Part shown: piece after piece, positions 25,258-33,654 of the stretch
How the letters are laid out: each line of letters opens with the position of its first letter
How positions within the stretch are numbered: position 1 is the stretch's first letter
Assembly: GCF_001552195.1 (NCBI RefSeq)
Contig: NZ_BCQS01000007.1
Coordinates: 272,373 to 336,372 of the forward strand
Length of the DNA: 64,000 nt
Origin: Actinomadura latina NBRC 106108
GTDB taxonomy: Bacteria; Actinomycetota; Actinomycetes; Streptosporangiales; Streptosporangiaceae
Direction of reading: 5' to 3'
Program-made: the position numbers and the translations under genes
The notes under the pieces: generated by a model
What the model saw: the letters and a program-made list of their open reading frames with translations, nothing else
Database searches by the model: none
What the model was told of the DNA's origin: nothing

Positions 25258-26037
25258 TCAGCCCTTCCGGACCGGGTGGGCGAGGCCCAGCCGGGTGACG
25301 TCCGCGGCCAGGCGGGTCGCCACGTACCGGTGGCCCGCCGGGTTCGGATGGGTGCGGTCCTGCTTGATGAGCCGCACCGCGTTGCCCGTGCCCGTCAGCC
25401 GGTCGCCGGTGACCCACTTCTCGCCGATCGGGTCGACGAACGGCACGCCGAGCTGCCCGGCGAGCCCCTTGAGCGCGTCCCGGACGGCGATGGCCCCCGG
25501 CACCGGCGCGCCCGTCCCCCACAGCGGCCCGAGCAGCACGATGCGGGTGCCGGGCCAGCGCTGCCGGACGCGTTCGAGCAGCAGGTGCGCCGCCGCCGCG
25601 ACCTGCGGCGCGGGATACCGCCAGTCGTTGTGGCCGCCGGACACGATCAGCATGTCGGGCGCGGGCCGCCAGCCGAGCTGGCTCTCGAACAGGCTGAGGA
25701 ACGCCTCTCGCCCGCGTCCCTGCGCGACGAACCCGGTGCCCGCGCGCCCGCCCACGACGACCTGCCAGCCGAGCAGCCGCGCCGTCGCGGACGCGTACGT
25801 CGTCTCGGGCTGGACGCCCCGGTCGCCGACCGTGTAGCTGTCGCCGAGGAACATCACCACGGACGGGGCCTTGCGGGACCCGCCGTCCTCGACGGCTCCC
25901 TTCCCGGGGCCGTCCGCCGCGGCCGGCTTGTGCACCGAGCCCGCGAGCACGGAGCAGCCGGTGGCCGTCAGAACCGCCACCAGGCTCAGGCACAGGACCA
26001 GAGTCGCCGCGCCGCGTCGGGCGCGGCGAAGTGTCAT
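25258..26037 (-). CDS. SGNH/GDSL-family hydrolase, probable lipoprotein
   Basis: A 259-residue exported esterase. A basic N-terminus and hydrophobic stretch end at LTATG-C, a slightly atypical lipobox with cysteine near residue 28. The SGNH catalytic blocks are all present: FLGDSYTVGDRG (serine and block I), GRAGTGF (block II glycine), VSGGHNDWR (block III asparagine) and DRTHPNPAGH (block V Asp and His). It probably deacylates a cell-envelope polysaccharide or lipid. ATG 26037 is chosen because upstream alternatives precede a poor signal sequence. Its divergent neighbour is an O-acyltransferase, suggesting opposing roles in envelope acylation; this link is inference. Confidence 0.85.
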   Translation of the reverse strand: MTLRRARRGAATLVLCLSLVAVLTATGCSVLAGSVHKPAAADGPGKGAVEDGGSRKAPSVVMFLGDSYTVGDRGVQPETTYASATARLLGWQVVVGGRAGTGFVAQGRGREAFLSLFESQLGWRPAPDMLIVSGGHNDWRYPAPQVAAAAHLLLERVRQRWPGTRIVLLGPLWGTGAPVPGAIAVRDALKGLAGQLGVPFVDPIGEKWVTGDRLTGTGNAVRLIKQDRTHPNPAGHRYVATRLAADVTRLGLAHPVRKG

Positions 26038-26205
26038 GAAGGACCATCCAAATGTTCCGGGGGATGCACCCCGCATATTAGTCAACTACCGGGCCCGGAA
26101 GGGCCCAGCTCGCCGGGTCGGTCGCATCCGCGTTCACATCGTCCGTTCACCGCGGGCTCACCTTGCGGATCTCCGCGGGCCACCGCGGGGCGGGAGGGTT
26201 CCGCG

Positions 26206-27348
26206 GTGGCTGGACGGGAGCGGTTGAGGGAACTGGACCTGCTGCGCTTCGCGGCGGCGCTGGCAGTGGTGCTGTACCACTTCACGGGGTTTCGGGGCGC
26301 GGGGCCGTGGCCGGTGCCCGCGCGGGACGTGTTCCCTGGGATCGCGGCCGTTACGCGGTTCGGGTATCTGGGCGTCGACCTGTTCTTCGTGATCAGCGGG
26401 TTCGTGATCCTGATGAGCGCGTGGGGACGAGGGCCGGGCCAGTTCGGCGTGTCACGGCTGGTCAGGCTCATGCCGGCGTACTGGGTGAGCGTGCTGCTGG
26501 GCGCGGTCGTGTACGTGGTGTTCCGGCAGGGGCACGGTGTTCCCGGCCTTGTCCTGCCGAACCTCACGATGTTGCAGAGCGGCCTCGGCCTGAAGAACGT
26601 GGACGCCGTCTACTGGACGCTCTGGGTCGAGTTCCACTTCTACGTGCTCGTCGCCGTCCTCGCGAGCATCGGCATCACCTACCGCTCGTGCCTGATCTTC
26701 ATGGCGGCCTGGATGCTCGGCGGCGTCTTCGCCGACGAGGCGGGCAGCGACCTCCTCCAGGTCATGCTGATCCCGACCTGGAGTTGCTACTTCATCGCCG
26801 GCATGGCGCTCTACATGATTCATACGTTCGGGCCCACGCTGCTGCTATGGGGCTACGTGGCCGTGTGCTACTTGCTCGCGCTGCACTGGGGTGCATGGCG
26901 CGCGGAGCATGTCTTCCGGGGTGCGAACGAGATCGCGGTCAGTGCCGTCATCACCGGGATCTTCGCGCTGATGATCCTGGTGGCGACCGGTCGGTTGCGG
27001 CGTCTGCGGTGGTCTCGGCTGACCGTCCTGGGAGCGCTCACGTATCCGCTGTATCTCGTCCACTCACAACTGGCGCTGCCCCTCTTGGACGCGCTCTATC
27101 CGAGCCTGGACAAGTGGGCTGCCCTGGGCGCGGTGTTGGCCGTGTCCCTGCTGACCGCGTATGGGGTCCATCGGCTGGTTGAACGTCCGGGTGCGGCTTG
27201 GATGCGGGTTCGCCTGCGCGCTTCGCTGGAACCTCCGCGTCGTCCGGCGGAACCGTCTAAGTTCGTCGATCATGGTGAATGGGGCGGTCCTGGTCTCGAC
27301 GCTGCTGAGCCTCGTGGCCGCGTCCCGGTCGACGCGGCGCACACCTGA
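26206..27348 (+). CDS. Acyltransferase 3 (OafA/YrhL-like) membrane O-acyltransferase
   Basis: A 380-residue multi-pass membrane acyltransferase. It starts RERLRELDLLRFAAALAVVLYHF, the family N-terminus with the conserved Arg and His of R..DxLR....V...H. It has LGVDLFFVISGFVI, VYWTLWVEFHFYVL and LTYPLYLVHSQLALPLLDAL later. It transfers acyl groups to sugars in the envelope or in a secondary metabolite. GTG 26206 has GGGAGGG about 10 bases upstream. The C-terminal end overlaps the next gene by 77 bases, and the last 45 residues are not hydrophobic or conserved. Codon choice is a little less GC-biased than in neighbouring genes. Confidence 0.88.
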   Translation: MAGRERLRELDLLRFAAALAVVLYHFTGFRGAGPWPVPARDVFPGIAAVTRFGYLGVDLFFVISGFVILMSAWGRGPGQFGVSRLVRLMPAYWVSVLLGAVVYVVFRQGHGVPGLVLPNLTMLQSGLGLKNVDAVYWTLWVEFHFYVLVAVLASIGITYRSCLIFMAAWMLGGVFADEAGSDLLQVMLIPTWSCYFIAGMALYMIHTFGPTLLLWGYVAVCYLLALHWGAWRAEHVFRGANEIAVSAVITGIFALMILVATGRLRRLRWSRLTVLGALTYPLYLVHSQLALPLLDALYPSLDKWAALGAVLAVSLLTAYGVHRLVERPGAAWMRVRLRASLEPPRRPAEPSKFVDHGEWGGPGLDAAEPRGRVPVDAAHT

Positions 27349-28417
27349 ACCGGGGGCACGCCGCTGGGCACGTCCAGAAGTGTTCCTCGCCCTGGTGGTC
27401 GCGCTCGTCTACCTGAACCAGGTGCTCTTCACCGTGTACGTGCTGCGCGTCCACGGCGGGGACACGTCGTTCATCGCGAAGTACCTGCCGGAGGGCTATT
27501 TCGCGCTTGCGGACGGTTCGGCGATGCGCGGCCTGGCAGAGCATTTCCCCAGGCCCGAACTGCTCGCACCATCCCTCCTGCGGGTGCAGGCGTTCCTTGA
27601 GCTGCCGTTCGGCCTGCTCGCCTACGTAACCTTTCTGCGCTGGCTGGATGCCGGCCTGTACCGGCGGCTGGCGAGTTCATGGCTGGTGTGGGCGGCGTCG
27701 CTCTCCTACACGTTCGTCTTCTGCGTGGTCGAGTGGGACCTGCGCAACCCCTACACGGTGGACGACATCGTGATCCGGGCCTGCTCAGCCGTGCTCACAC
27801 CGCTCCTCCTCCAGTGGCTGGCCAAGCAAGAGGAGGACCACGCTGAGCGTGTTTCGTTCGCGCAGATGCTCCTCTTCGCCGCATCCACCTGGGCCCTTGG
27901 GCACCTGGTGCTGGCCGTGTACGACACCGCCCTGCTCTACAACCTGGGCCATCTGGGCGGACGCCTGCCGGGCGCGGCCGTGGCGCTCTGTGTTCTCGTG
28001 GGCGCGCGTGCGGCCTCGTCCCGACTGCCGGACGGTGAAGCCGGTATCGCGCTGTCGTCCGTTACCGGCGCCTTGCGATGGGCGCTGCTGCTCTTCTTCG
28101 TCCCGGCCCTGGCCGTCCGCTACGGCGTCAACTTCGGCACGCCGATTCTCGCCGTGGCCGCCGGCCTGTCCATCTGCCTGGTCGCCGGAGTGCGCGCCCT
28201 GCGGGAGACCCTGGCGGGCGCCGGAACCGCGCGCATCGCGCTCTGGGCCGCGCAGGGGACGACGGCGCTGGCCTTCGGCGGCGTCGTCGGCTGCGCGGCC
28301 GTTCGCCTGGTCACCGACAGGTACTACGAGGCGGGTCTCCTCCGCGGCGCGGCCGCCTTCTTCGCCGTGGTCGTCGCCGTATGCGCGTTGAGCGACCGCT
28401 GGGCGGCGGGTGGGTGA
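27272..28417 (+). CDS. Multi-pass membrane protein of unknown function
   Basis: A 381-residue protein with roughly ten hydrophobic segments and little else recognisable. The region after TM2 (FTVYVLRVHGGDTSFIAKYLPEGYFALADGSAMRGLAEHFPRPELL) is a conserved-looking extracytoplasmic loop, and SLSYTFVFCVVEWDLRNPYTVDDIVIR follows in the middle. ATG 27272 (MVNGAVLVSTLLSLVAASR) is chosen because upstream codons overlap the acyltransferase and look like its shadow. A longer start at 27161 cannot be excluded. The 77-base overlap and shared codon bias suggest cotranscription with the acyltransferase and a possible joint role in modifying a surface glycan. Confidence 0.7.
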   Translation: MVNGAVLVSTLLSLVAASRSTRRTPEPGARRWARPEVFLALVVALVYLNQVLFTVYVLRVHGGDTSFIAKYLPEGYFALADGSAMRGLAEHFPRPELLAPSLLRVQAFLELPFGLLAYVTFLRWLDAGLYRRLASSWLVWAASLSYTFVFCVVEWDLRNPYTVDDIVIRACSAVLTPLLLQWLAKQEEDHAERVSFAQMLLFAASTWALGHLVLAVYDTALLYNLGHLGGRLPGAAVALCVLVGARAASSRLPDGEAGIALSSVTGALRWALLLFFVPALAVRYGVNFGTPILAVAAGLSICLVAGVRALRETLAGAGTARIALWAAQGTTALAFGGVVGCAAVRLVTDRYYEAGLLRGAAAFFAVVVAVCALSDRWAAGG

Positions 28418-28491
28418 CACTTCCGGCGCAGGGGGCGCTGTACCTGGTGAGAGGGTTCGGTGGGAGTGAGCGGGCTCCAGCCGGACGCGTT

Positions 28492-28532
28492 CCTCCGGCG
28501 CGCCCGCGTCCCCCGGTCGGGCGCGCCGGAGG
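28492..28532. terminator. Strong bidirectional hairpin
   Basis: A perfect 14-bp stem (CCTCCGGCGCGCCC at 28492-28505 with GGGCGCGCCGGAGG at 28519-28532) and a 13-base loop lie between a plus-strand membrane protein gene and the minus-strand cysteine dioxygenase gene. Confidence 0.85.
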
Positions 28533-28553
28533 CTCTCCGCCGGAACGTTCCCG

Positions 28554-29078
28554 TCAGGCCGGCTCTTCGGGCGGCCGCAGCTCGTCGGTGTAGCTGACCG
28601 GCAGGCGGCGCATCACTCCCGACTCGTCGACGGAGTACTGGCCGAGGCGCTCGAGCGGCGGCGAGTAGGCGTGGATCGAGACGCTCGCGTCCTCCACGCC
28701 GGTGAGCCGGTGGATGTGGTCGGGGCCGAAGCAGAACGACCCGCCCTCCTCGACGACGGTGCGCAGCGGGTCGCCGCCGATGCGCGGGTTGTTCTCCTCG
28801 ATGGCGCCGGCGACGACGCGGACGGCCCCCGAGGAGACGTCGTGGTCGTGCCACCCGGTGTCGTTCTCCGGCGTCCAGCACAGGAGCCAGACGTCGACGT
28901 GCTCGTCCCGGTGGAGGGACGCGTAGTGGCGGCGGCCCTCGGGGAACGCGACGTGCTGGCGCCACAGGCCGGGCCGTTCCGCCAGGTCGTCGACCAGCTC
29001 CCGCAGTTCGCGCTGGGCGAGGGGGCGGCCGGGGAGGTGCTCGAAGCCGGCGGCGCGGGGCAGGACCTCGGAGGACAC
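28554..29078 (-). CDS. Cysteine dioxygenase
   Basis: A 174-residue cupin of the bacterial cysteine dioxygenase type I family that oxidises L-cysteine to cysteine sulfinate with non-haem iron. The metal histidines are H77 and H79 in TGWHDHDVSSGAV and H123 in FGPDHIHRLTG. FGPDHIHRL and SIHAYSPPL are family signatures. GTG 29078 follows AAGGAG at an 8-base spacing. It diverges from a LacI regulator across a gap with three tandem operator-like repeats, so it is probably the regulated target. It could limit cysteine supply to the ergothioneine pathway encoded nearby. Confidence 0.9.
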   Translation of the reverse strand: MSSEVLPRAAGFEHLPGRPLAQRELRELVDDLAERPGLWRQHVAFPEGRRHYASLHRDEHVDVWLLCWTPENDTGWHDHDVSSGAVRVVAGAIEENNPRIGGDPLRTVVEEGGSFCFGPDHIHRLTGVEDASVSIHAYSPPLERLGQYSVDESGVMRRLPVSYTDELRPPEEPA

Positions 29079-29131
29079 GGGTTCGCTCCTTTCCGTTGTG
29101 TCGTCGGGTGCGGTGAAACCGCAGGACGCGG

Positions 29132-29177
29132 CTACTGAACCGCATCAGTTAACCGATTCAGTGAACCGCTTCAGTAG
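29132..29177. promoter_or_regulatory. Three tandem LacI-type operators
   Basis: Three 13-base units, AACCGCATCAGTT (29138-29150), AACCGATTCAGTG (29151-29163) and AACCGCTTCAGTA (29164-29176), follow each other without spacers. Each contains a TGAAnCGnTTCA-like palindrome with a central CpG, as expected for LacI-family sites. The outermost arms CTACTGAA (29132-29139) and TTCAGTAG (29170-29177) form a larger inverted repeat. The block lies 54 bases from the cysteine dioxygenase start and 59 from the LacI start. Confidence 0.85.
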
Positions 29178-29235
29178 TCATACCGTCAAGCGCGGGTCCG
29201 CTGTTCTGTCGGTGGCGGCCTCTAGGGTTGGAGGG

Positions 29236-30243
29236 ATGTCGGAGAAGCGCAAGCGCGCGACCATCCGGGAAGTGGCGCAGGCGACCGGTTTGTCGCCTGC
29301 GGCGGTGTCGTACGCGCTGCGCGGCATCCAGACGTCGGAGGAGACGCAGGAGCGGGTCCGCGCCGCGGCCGATGAGCTCGGCTACGAGGCGCACCCGATC
29401 GCGCGCGCCCTGGCCAGCGGCCGCACCGGCCAGGTCGGGCTGCTGTGCGGCTCCCTGGAGGACTACTGGCAGCAGTCCCTCGCGGTCGGCATCGGCCGGG
29501 CGCTGCTCGCCCGCGACCGCTACGCCCTGATCGTGGACGCGGGCGGCGATCCCGAGCGGGAGCTGGCGCTCGCCCGCCGGCTCCGCGACCAGCGGGTGGA
29601 CGGCCTCATCGTCCAGCCGCTCGACCCGTCCGCCGCGCTGTGGTCGGAGCTGGCGGGGACGATCCCGGTCGTGTCCATCGGCGACGCGCTGCACGGGGGC
29701 CAGGCGCAGGGCGAGGTCGTGTTCGACAACCGGCGCGGCGTCACGCTCGCGCTGGAGCATCTGCGCGATCTCGGGCACCGGCGCGTCACCGTGTTCACGC
29801 CGACGCACGCGAGCACTCCCGACCGTCCCGCCGATGTGCACGTCAACGCCGAGGCCGAGCGGCTGGGCCTGCGGGTGGACGTGGTCGTGGTGCCGCAGTC
29901 GCTCGCCGAGGCCACCGGCGTCGCGAAGCGGGTGCTCGGCGGGCCCGACCGGCCGTCGGCCGTCTTCTGCTTCGCCGACTCCATCGCCTACGGGGTCTAC
30001 GCCGCCACGCGCGAGCTCGGGCTGGACGTGCCCGGCGAGGTGGCGGTCTGCGGATATGACAACCATCCGATGTCGGCCCTGCTCACCCCGCCGCTCACCA
30101 CCGTCGACTGGGACATCGACGGCATCGTCCACTCCGCCGTCCGGCTCGTCGTGGACGTCATCGACGGCAAGCCGCGCAAGCGCCGGGTGGTGCGCGAGCC
30201 GTCGCTGCGGGTCCGCGCGTCGACCGGCGGCGCGCCGGAGTAA
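29236..30243 (+). CDS. LacI-family transcriptional regulator
   Basis: A 335-residue LacI/GalR repressor. The helix-turn-helix and hinge are ATIREVAQATGLSPAAVSYALRGIQTSEETQERVRAAADELGY at residues 8-50. The hinge helix then reads HPIARALASGRTGQVGLL. The periplasmic-binding-like effector domain follows, with FCFADSIAYGVYAATRELGLDVPGEVAVCGYDNHPMSALLTPPLTTV. ATG 29236 has GGAGG at 29230-29234. It diverges from cysteine dioxygenase over three tandem operators, suggesting it controls that gene and itself. The effector is unknown; the gene is 7 bases from the convergent lyase stop. Confidence 0.93.
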   Translation: MSEKRKRATIREVAQATGLSPAAVSYALRGIQTSEETQERVRAAADELGYEAHPIARALASGRTGQVGLLCGSLEDYWQQSLAVGIGRALLARDRYALIVDAGGDPERELALARRLRDQRVDGLIVQPLDPSAALWSELAGTIPVVSIGDALHGGQAQGEVVFDNRRGVTLALEHLRDLGHRRVTVFTPTHASTPDRPADVHVNAEAERLGLRVDVVVVPQSLAEATGVAKRVLGGPDRPSAVFCFADSIAYGVYAATRELGLDVPGEVAVCGYDNHPMSALLTPPLTTVDWDIDGIVHSAVRLVVDVIDGKPRKRRVVREPSLRVRASTGGAPE

Positions 30244-30250
30244 GGGGCGT

Positions 30251-31714
30251 TCACGGATGGAGCCGGGCCAGCCGGGGGAGGAGGTCCGCCGCCGCCGCGA
30301 TGTCGGTGTCGAGCGGGCGGTCCTCGATGCCCGGGTCGAGGGCGGCGCCGGCCAGATCGGTCGCCGCCCGGAGCGGCCCGCCGGACGGCGTGCGCCCCTG
30401 CATCCGCAGCGCCCGGACGGCGGCGACCAGCTCGCAGCCGAGCCCGAGCCGGTAGGCGGCGACGGCGTCGGTCGTCGCGCGCGCCGACTGCGTCGAGAAC
30501 CCCGCGTGCTCCTCGACGCCGCGCGACAGCACCGCGCTGCCGAGCGCCGCCGGGGTCGCGAGGCGCCGGACGTCCGCGAGGCACGAGTGCGCCACGTACT
30601 CCAGGATCATGATCCCGGACGACGCCTCCGTGGCGCCCTGGAAGGGGTAGAGGCCCGTGAACGACGGCTCGGCGAGCGTCCCGAGGCGGGCGGCGGCGAG
30701 CGCCATCGTCTGGAACAGCGCGGCGCGGGCCGAGTCGAGGGCGAGTCCGACGTAGGCGGTGTGGAAGTTGCCGTTGTGCCAGACGGTCCGGCCGGGGGCG
30801 TCGACCAGCGGGTTCTCGGCGGCGGCGTTGATCTCCCGGGTGACGACCGCCTCGGCGTAGCCGGCCGCCTCCAGCGCCGGCCCGTGGACCTGCGGGAACG
30901 CCCGGTAGCCGTACGGGTCCTGGATGCGCATGGGCGCGGGCAGGTCGAAGGCGAGCAGCGCCCGCATCGCCGCCGCCGCGTCCTGCTGGCCGGGGTGCGG
31001 GCACGCGTCCTGCACCGGCTGCGCGTACGGCTCGCCCGAGCCCCGGACGGCGAAGTGCGACAGCGCCGCGACGACCGTGGACGCCCGGAGCGTCTCCCGC
31101 AGGTCGGCGACCGCGAGCGCCGCCTCCCCGAGCGTCGCGGCGTTGGAGCTGATGAACGCGAGCGCGTCGGCGGACTGCAGCCGGTAGCCGGGGCCGCGCG
31201 GCGCCGTCCCGTCCGGGTCGGCCAGCCACGGCCGCTCGCCGAGCAGGCACAGCGCGGTCGACGCCAGCGCCGTCAGGTCGCCCGTGCCGATCGCCCCGTA
31301 CACCGGCACAGGAGGAAGGAGCCCGAGGTTGAGGACGTCCGCGAGGGCCTGCAGCGCAGCCGGCTCCACGCCCGACCCGCCCGCCGCGATCTGGTTCAGC
31401 CGGACCGTCAGCATCGCCCGGACGATCTCCGGCGCGACCAGCGGCCCGGCCCCGGCGGCGTGGCTGCGCAGGAGGCGGAGGCCGTGCGCGTCGGCGTCCT
31501 CCCATTCGACGTCGACCACGCGGTTCGCGCCGACCCCGGTCGTCCGCCCGTACACCGGCTGCGACCCGGCGACCTCGCGGGCGACCCGCCACGCGGCGCG
31601 GGCACGCTCGGCACCGTCCGGGCCTATGGCGACTGTCACATCTTCACGGGCCGCGCGGACGACCTGCGCGCAGGTGAGCGCGGTTCCGTCGATAACGATT
31701 CGGCTGTTCTCCAC
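30251..31714 (-). CDS. Histidine ammonia-lyase-like protein with altered MIO triad
   Basis: A 487-residue member of the aromatic amino acid lyase fold. The active-site tyrosine loop is YGRTTGVG (Y55), corresponding to YGVSTGFG in HutH. The cofactor loop reads YGAIGTGDLTALASTALCLLGE, so the Ala-Ser-Gly triad that cyclises to MIO is replaced by Gly143-Thr144-Gly145, and the following PLAH becomes ALAS. The rest of the fold is kept (HNGNFH, SRGVEEHAGFS). It is therefore unlikely to be a standard histidase. It diverges from a quaternary-amine ABC transporter, which suggests a betaine-type substrate such as ergothioneine or hercynine; this is inference. GTG 31714 has only a weak ribosome site. Confidence 0.8.
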   Translation of the reverse strand: MENSRIVIDGTALTCAQVVRAAREDVTVAIGPDGAERARAAWRVAREVAGSQPVYGRTTGVGANRVVDVEWEDADAHGLRLLRSHAAGAGPLVAPEIVRAMLTVRLNQIAAGGSGVEPAALQALADVLNLGLLPPVPVYGAIGTGDLTALASTALCLLGERPWLADPDGTAPRGPGYRLQSADALAFISSNAATLGEAALAVADLRETLRASTVVAALSHFAVRGSGEPYAQPVQDACPHPGQQDAAAAMRALLAFDLPAPMRIQDPYGYRAFPQVHGPALEAAGYAEAVVTREINAAAENPLVDAPGRTVWHNGNFHTAYVGLALDSARAALFQTMALAAARLGTLAEPSFTGLYPFQGATEASSGIMILEYVAHSCLADVRRLATPAALGSAVLSRGVEEHAGFSTQSARATTDAVAAYRLGLGCELVAAVRALRMQGRTPSGGPLRAATDLAGAALDPGIEDRPLDTDIAAAADLLPRLARLHP

Positions 31715-31793
31715 CCCGCAGCGCTACTTTCCCCGGTTTACCGGTAGTTATGCTCAGGAACCGCCGTTCCGGACAAGCTGGGACACCGAGGTG

Positions 31794-31814
31794 ACCGTAC
31801 CCATTGGTTACGGT
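31794..31814. promoter_or_regulatory. Near-perfect 21-bp palindrome between the lyase and the ABC operon
   Basis: The arms ACCGTA (31794-31799) and TACGGT (31809-31814) and the inner CCA/TGG pair around T31804; nine of ten base pairs match. It lies 80 bases from the lyase start and 60 from the transporter start. It could be the operator of a regulator encoded elsewhere that controls both. Confidence 0.7.
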
Positions 31815-31873
31815 TGGGTAGAAGGCCGAAATCGATCATCGGCGTCGCGGGCGCCCAACGAGGACGTGAATCG

Positions 31874-33004
31874 TTGATCACCTTTGAGGGCGTCACCAAG
31901 CGCTACCCGGGCGGCACCGTCGCCCTGGACGATGTCAGCCTCGACTGCCCCACGGGCCGCATCACCGTGTTCGTCGGCACGTCCGGCGGGGGGAAGACCA
32001 CGGCGCTGCGCACCATCAACCGGATGGTCGACCCGACGTCCGGCAGGGTCCTGATCGACGGCCAGGACGTCCGCCAGCGCAGGCCGGCCGAGCTGCGGCG
32101 CGGCATCGGCTACGTCATCCAGCACGCCGGGCTGTTCCCGCACCGCACCGTCCAGGACAACATCGCCACCGTCCCGTACCTGGTCGGCTGGAACAAGAAG
32201 AAGGCGCGCGAGCGGGCGCTGGAGCTGATGGAGCGGGTCGGGCTCGAACCGTCGATGGCCAGGCGCTACCCGTTCCAGCTGTCCGGCGGGCAGCAGCAGC
32301 GCGTCGGCGTCGCGCGGGCGCTCGCCGCCGACCCGCCGATCATGCTGATGGACGAGCCGTTCAGCGCCGTCGACCCGGTCGTCCGCGCCGAGCTGCAGGA
32401 CGAGTTCCTCCGCCTGCAGGACGAGCTGCACAAGACGATCGTGTTCGTCACCCACGACATCGACGAGGCCATCAAGCTCGGCGACCGGATCGCGGTGTTC
32501 GAGACCGGCGGCAAGCTCGTCCAGATCGACAGCCCCGAGGACCTGCTGGCCCGCCCGGCGAACGACTTCGTCGCAGGGTTCATCGGGCACGATCGCGGCA
32601 TCCGGCGCCTGTCGTTCGTCCCGTCCTCCGCCGTGCCGCTGAACCAGCGGGACGTGCTGCCGTCCGACACGCCGGTGTCGGAGGCGCCTTCGGGCGGGTG
32701 GGTCCTGGTCGTCGACGGCGACCGGCGTCCGCTGGGCTGGGCCTCGGGCGGCGTCCTGCCGTCCTCCGGCGTGCTCGGCGACGCGCGGCTCGCGCCGATC
32801 GGGCACACCTTCGACGTCGGGACCGACTCCGTCCGGGCGGCGCTCGACGCCGCGATCCTGTCCCCGTCCGGCCGCGCCGTGAGCGTCGACGCCGACGGGC
32901 GGCTCGTGGGCGTCGCCGACCAGCAGGACCTGAGCGCCGCCATCGCCCGCTCCGGCCGGGACGTCGAACCGGAGGCGCCCGCCCTCTCCAAGGAGGGCGG
33001 TTGA
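31874..33004 (+). CDS. Quaternary-amine ABC transporter, ATP-binding subunit
   Basis: A 376-residue ATPase of the OpuA/OpuC/ProV type. Walker A is GTSGGGKTTALR (residues 35-46), the Q-loop YVIQHAGLFPHRTVQDNIATVP, the signature LSGGQQQRVGVARAL, Walker B IMLMDEPFSAVDP, and the switch VTHDIDEA. The C-terminal part past residue 255 replaces full CBS repeats with a degraded CBS-like segment (DSVRAALDAAILSPSGRAVSVDADGRLVGV). TTG 31874 gives the family N-terminus ITFEGVTKRYPGG. It energises the two downstream permeases for glycine betaine, choline or a related betaine. It is the first gene of a four-gene operon with TGATG and ATGA junctions. Confidence 0.92.
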   Translation: MITFEGVTKRYPGGTVALDDVSLDCPTGRITVFVGTSGGGKTTALRTINRMVDPTSGRVLIDGQDVRQRRPAELRRGIGYVIQHAGLFPHRTVQDNIATVPYLVGWNKKKARERALELMERVGLEPSMARRYPFQLSGGQQQRVGVARALAADPPIMLMDEPFSAVDPVVRAELQDEFLRLQDELHKTIVFVTHDIDEAIKLGDRIAVFETGGKLVQIDSPEDLLARPANDFVAGFIGHDRGIRRLSFVPSSAVPLNQRDVLPSDTPVSEAPSGGWVLVVDGDRRPLGWASGGVLPSSGVLGDARLAPIGHTFDVGTDSVRAALDAAILSPSGRAVSVDADGRLVGVADQQDLSAAIARSGRDVEPEAPALSKEGG

Positions 33005-33654
33005 TGGACATCGACTGGGGCTGGATCGGCGAGCACACCGACTCGCTCGGCGAGCACGCCGTCCTGCACCTGCGGCTCGCGCTGCTGCCGGTGCTGTTCG
33101 GGCTGCTCATCTCGCTGCCGCTCGGCGTGCTGTGCCGCCGCTGGGGCTGGCTCTACCCGCCGGCGCTGACGCTCGCGAACGTGCTGTACGCGATCCCGTC
33201 GCTCGCGCTGTTCATGCTGTTCATCGACTACACCGGGCTCAACCCGGCGACGGTGATGATCCCGCTGACCCTCTACAGCCTGTCGGTGCTCGTCCCGAAC
33301 GTGGTGGACGGGCTGGCGTCGGTGTCCGAACCCGTCCGGCAGGCCGCCACCGCGATGGGCTTCGGGCCGCTGCGCCGGCTCCTGCAGGTCGAGCTGCCGA
33401 TCGCGGTGCCCATCGTCATCGCCGGGACGCGGGTCGCCGCCGTCTCGTCCATCAGCCTCGTCGCCGTCGGGCAGCTGATCGGGCAGGGCGGGCTCGGCGC
33501 CGACATCATCCGCGGCTACCAGCTCCAATTCCAGACGCAGATCATCGCCGCGACCGTCCTGATCATCCTGCTGGCCCTGGTCACGGACGCGATCCTGGTC
33601 CTGGTCCAGCGCCTGCTCACCCCGTGGGCCCGAGCCCGGGGAGCGTCCTCATGA
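33004..33654 (+). CDS. Quaternary-amine ABC transporter, permease 1
   Basis: A 216-residue inner-membrane permease of the ProW/OpuCB type with about five helices. Conserved parts are HLRLALLPVLFGLLISLPLGVL, LYAIPSLALFMLFI, and the coupling EAA loop EPVRQAATAMGFGPLRRLLQVELPIAVPIVIAGTR. The start ATG overlaps the ATPase stop by one base. It pairs with the second permease encoded next to form the channel. The operon order ATPase, permease, permease, binding protein is the standard OpuC order. Confidence 0.92.
   Translation: MDIDWGWIGEHTDSLGEHAVLHLRLALLPVLFGLLISLPLGVLCRRWGWLYPPALTLANVLYAIPSLALFMLFIDYTGLNPATVMIPLTLYSLSVLVPNVVDGLASVSEPVRQAATAMGFGPLRRLLQVELPIAVPIVIAGTRVAAVSSISLVAVGQLIGQGGLGADIIRGYQLQFQTQIIAATVLIILLALVTDAILVLVQRLLTPWARARGASS

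Noticed and set aside
30251..31714. Calling this gene a second hutH
   Set aside because: The MIO triad and the following PLAH motif are changed, and the genomic context is a transporter, not other hut genes.
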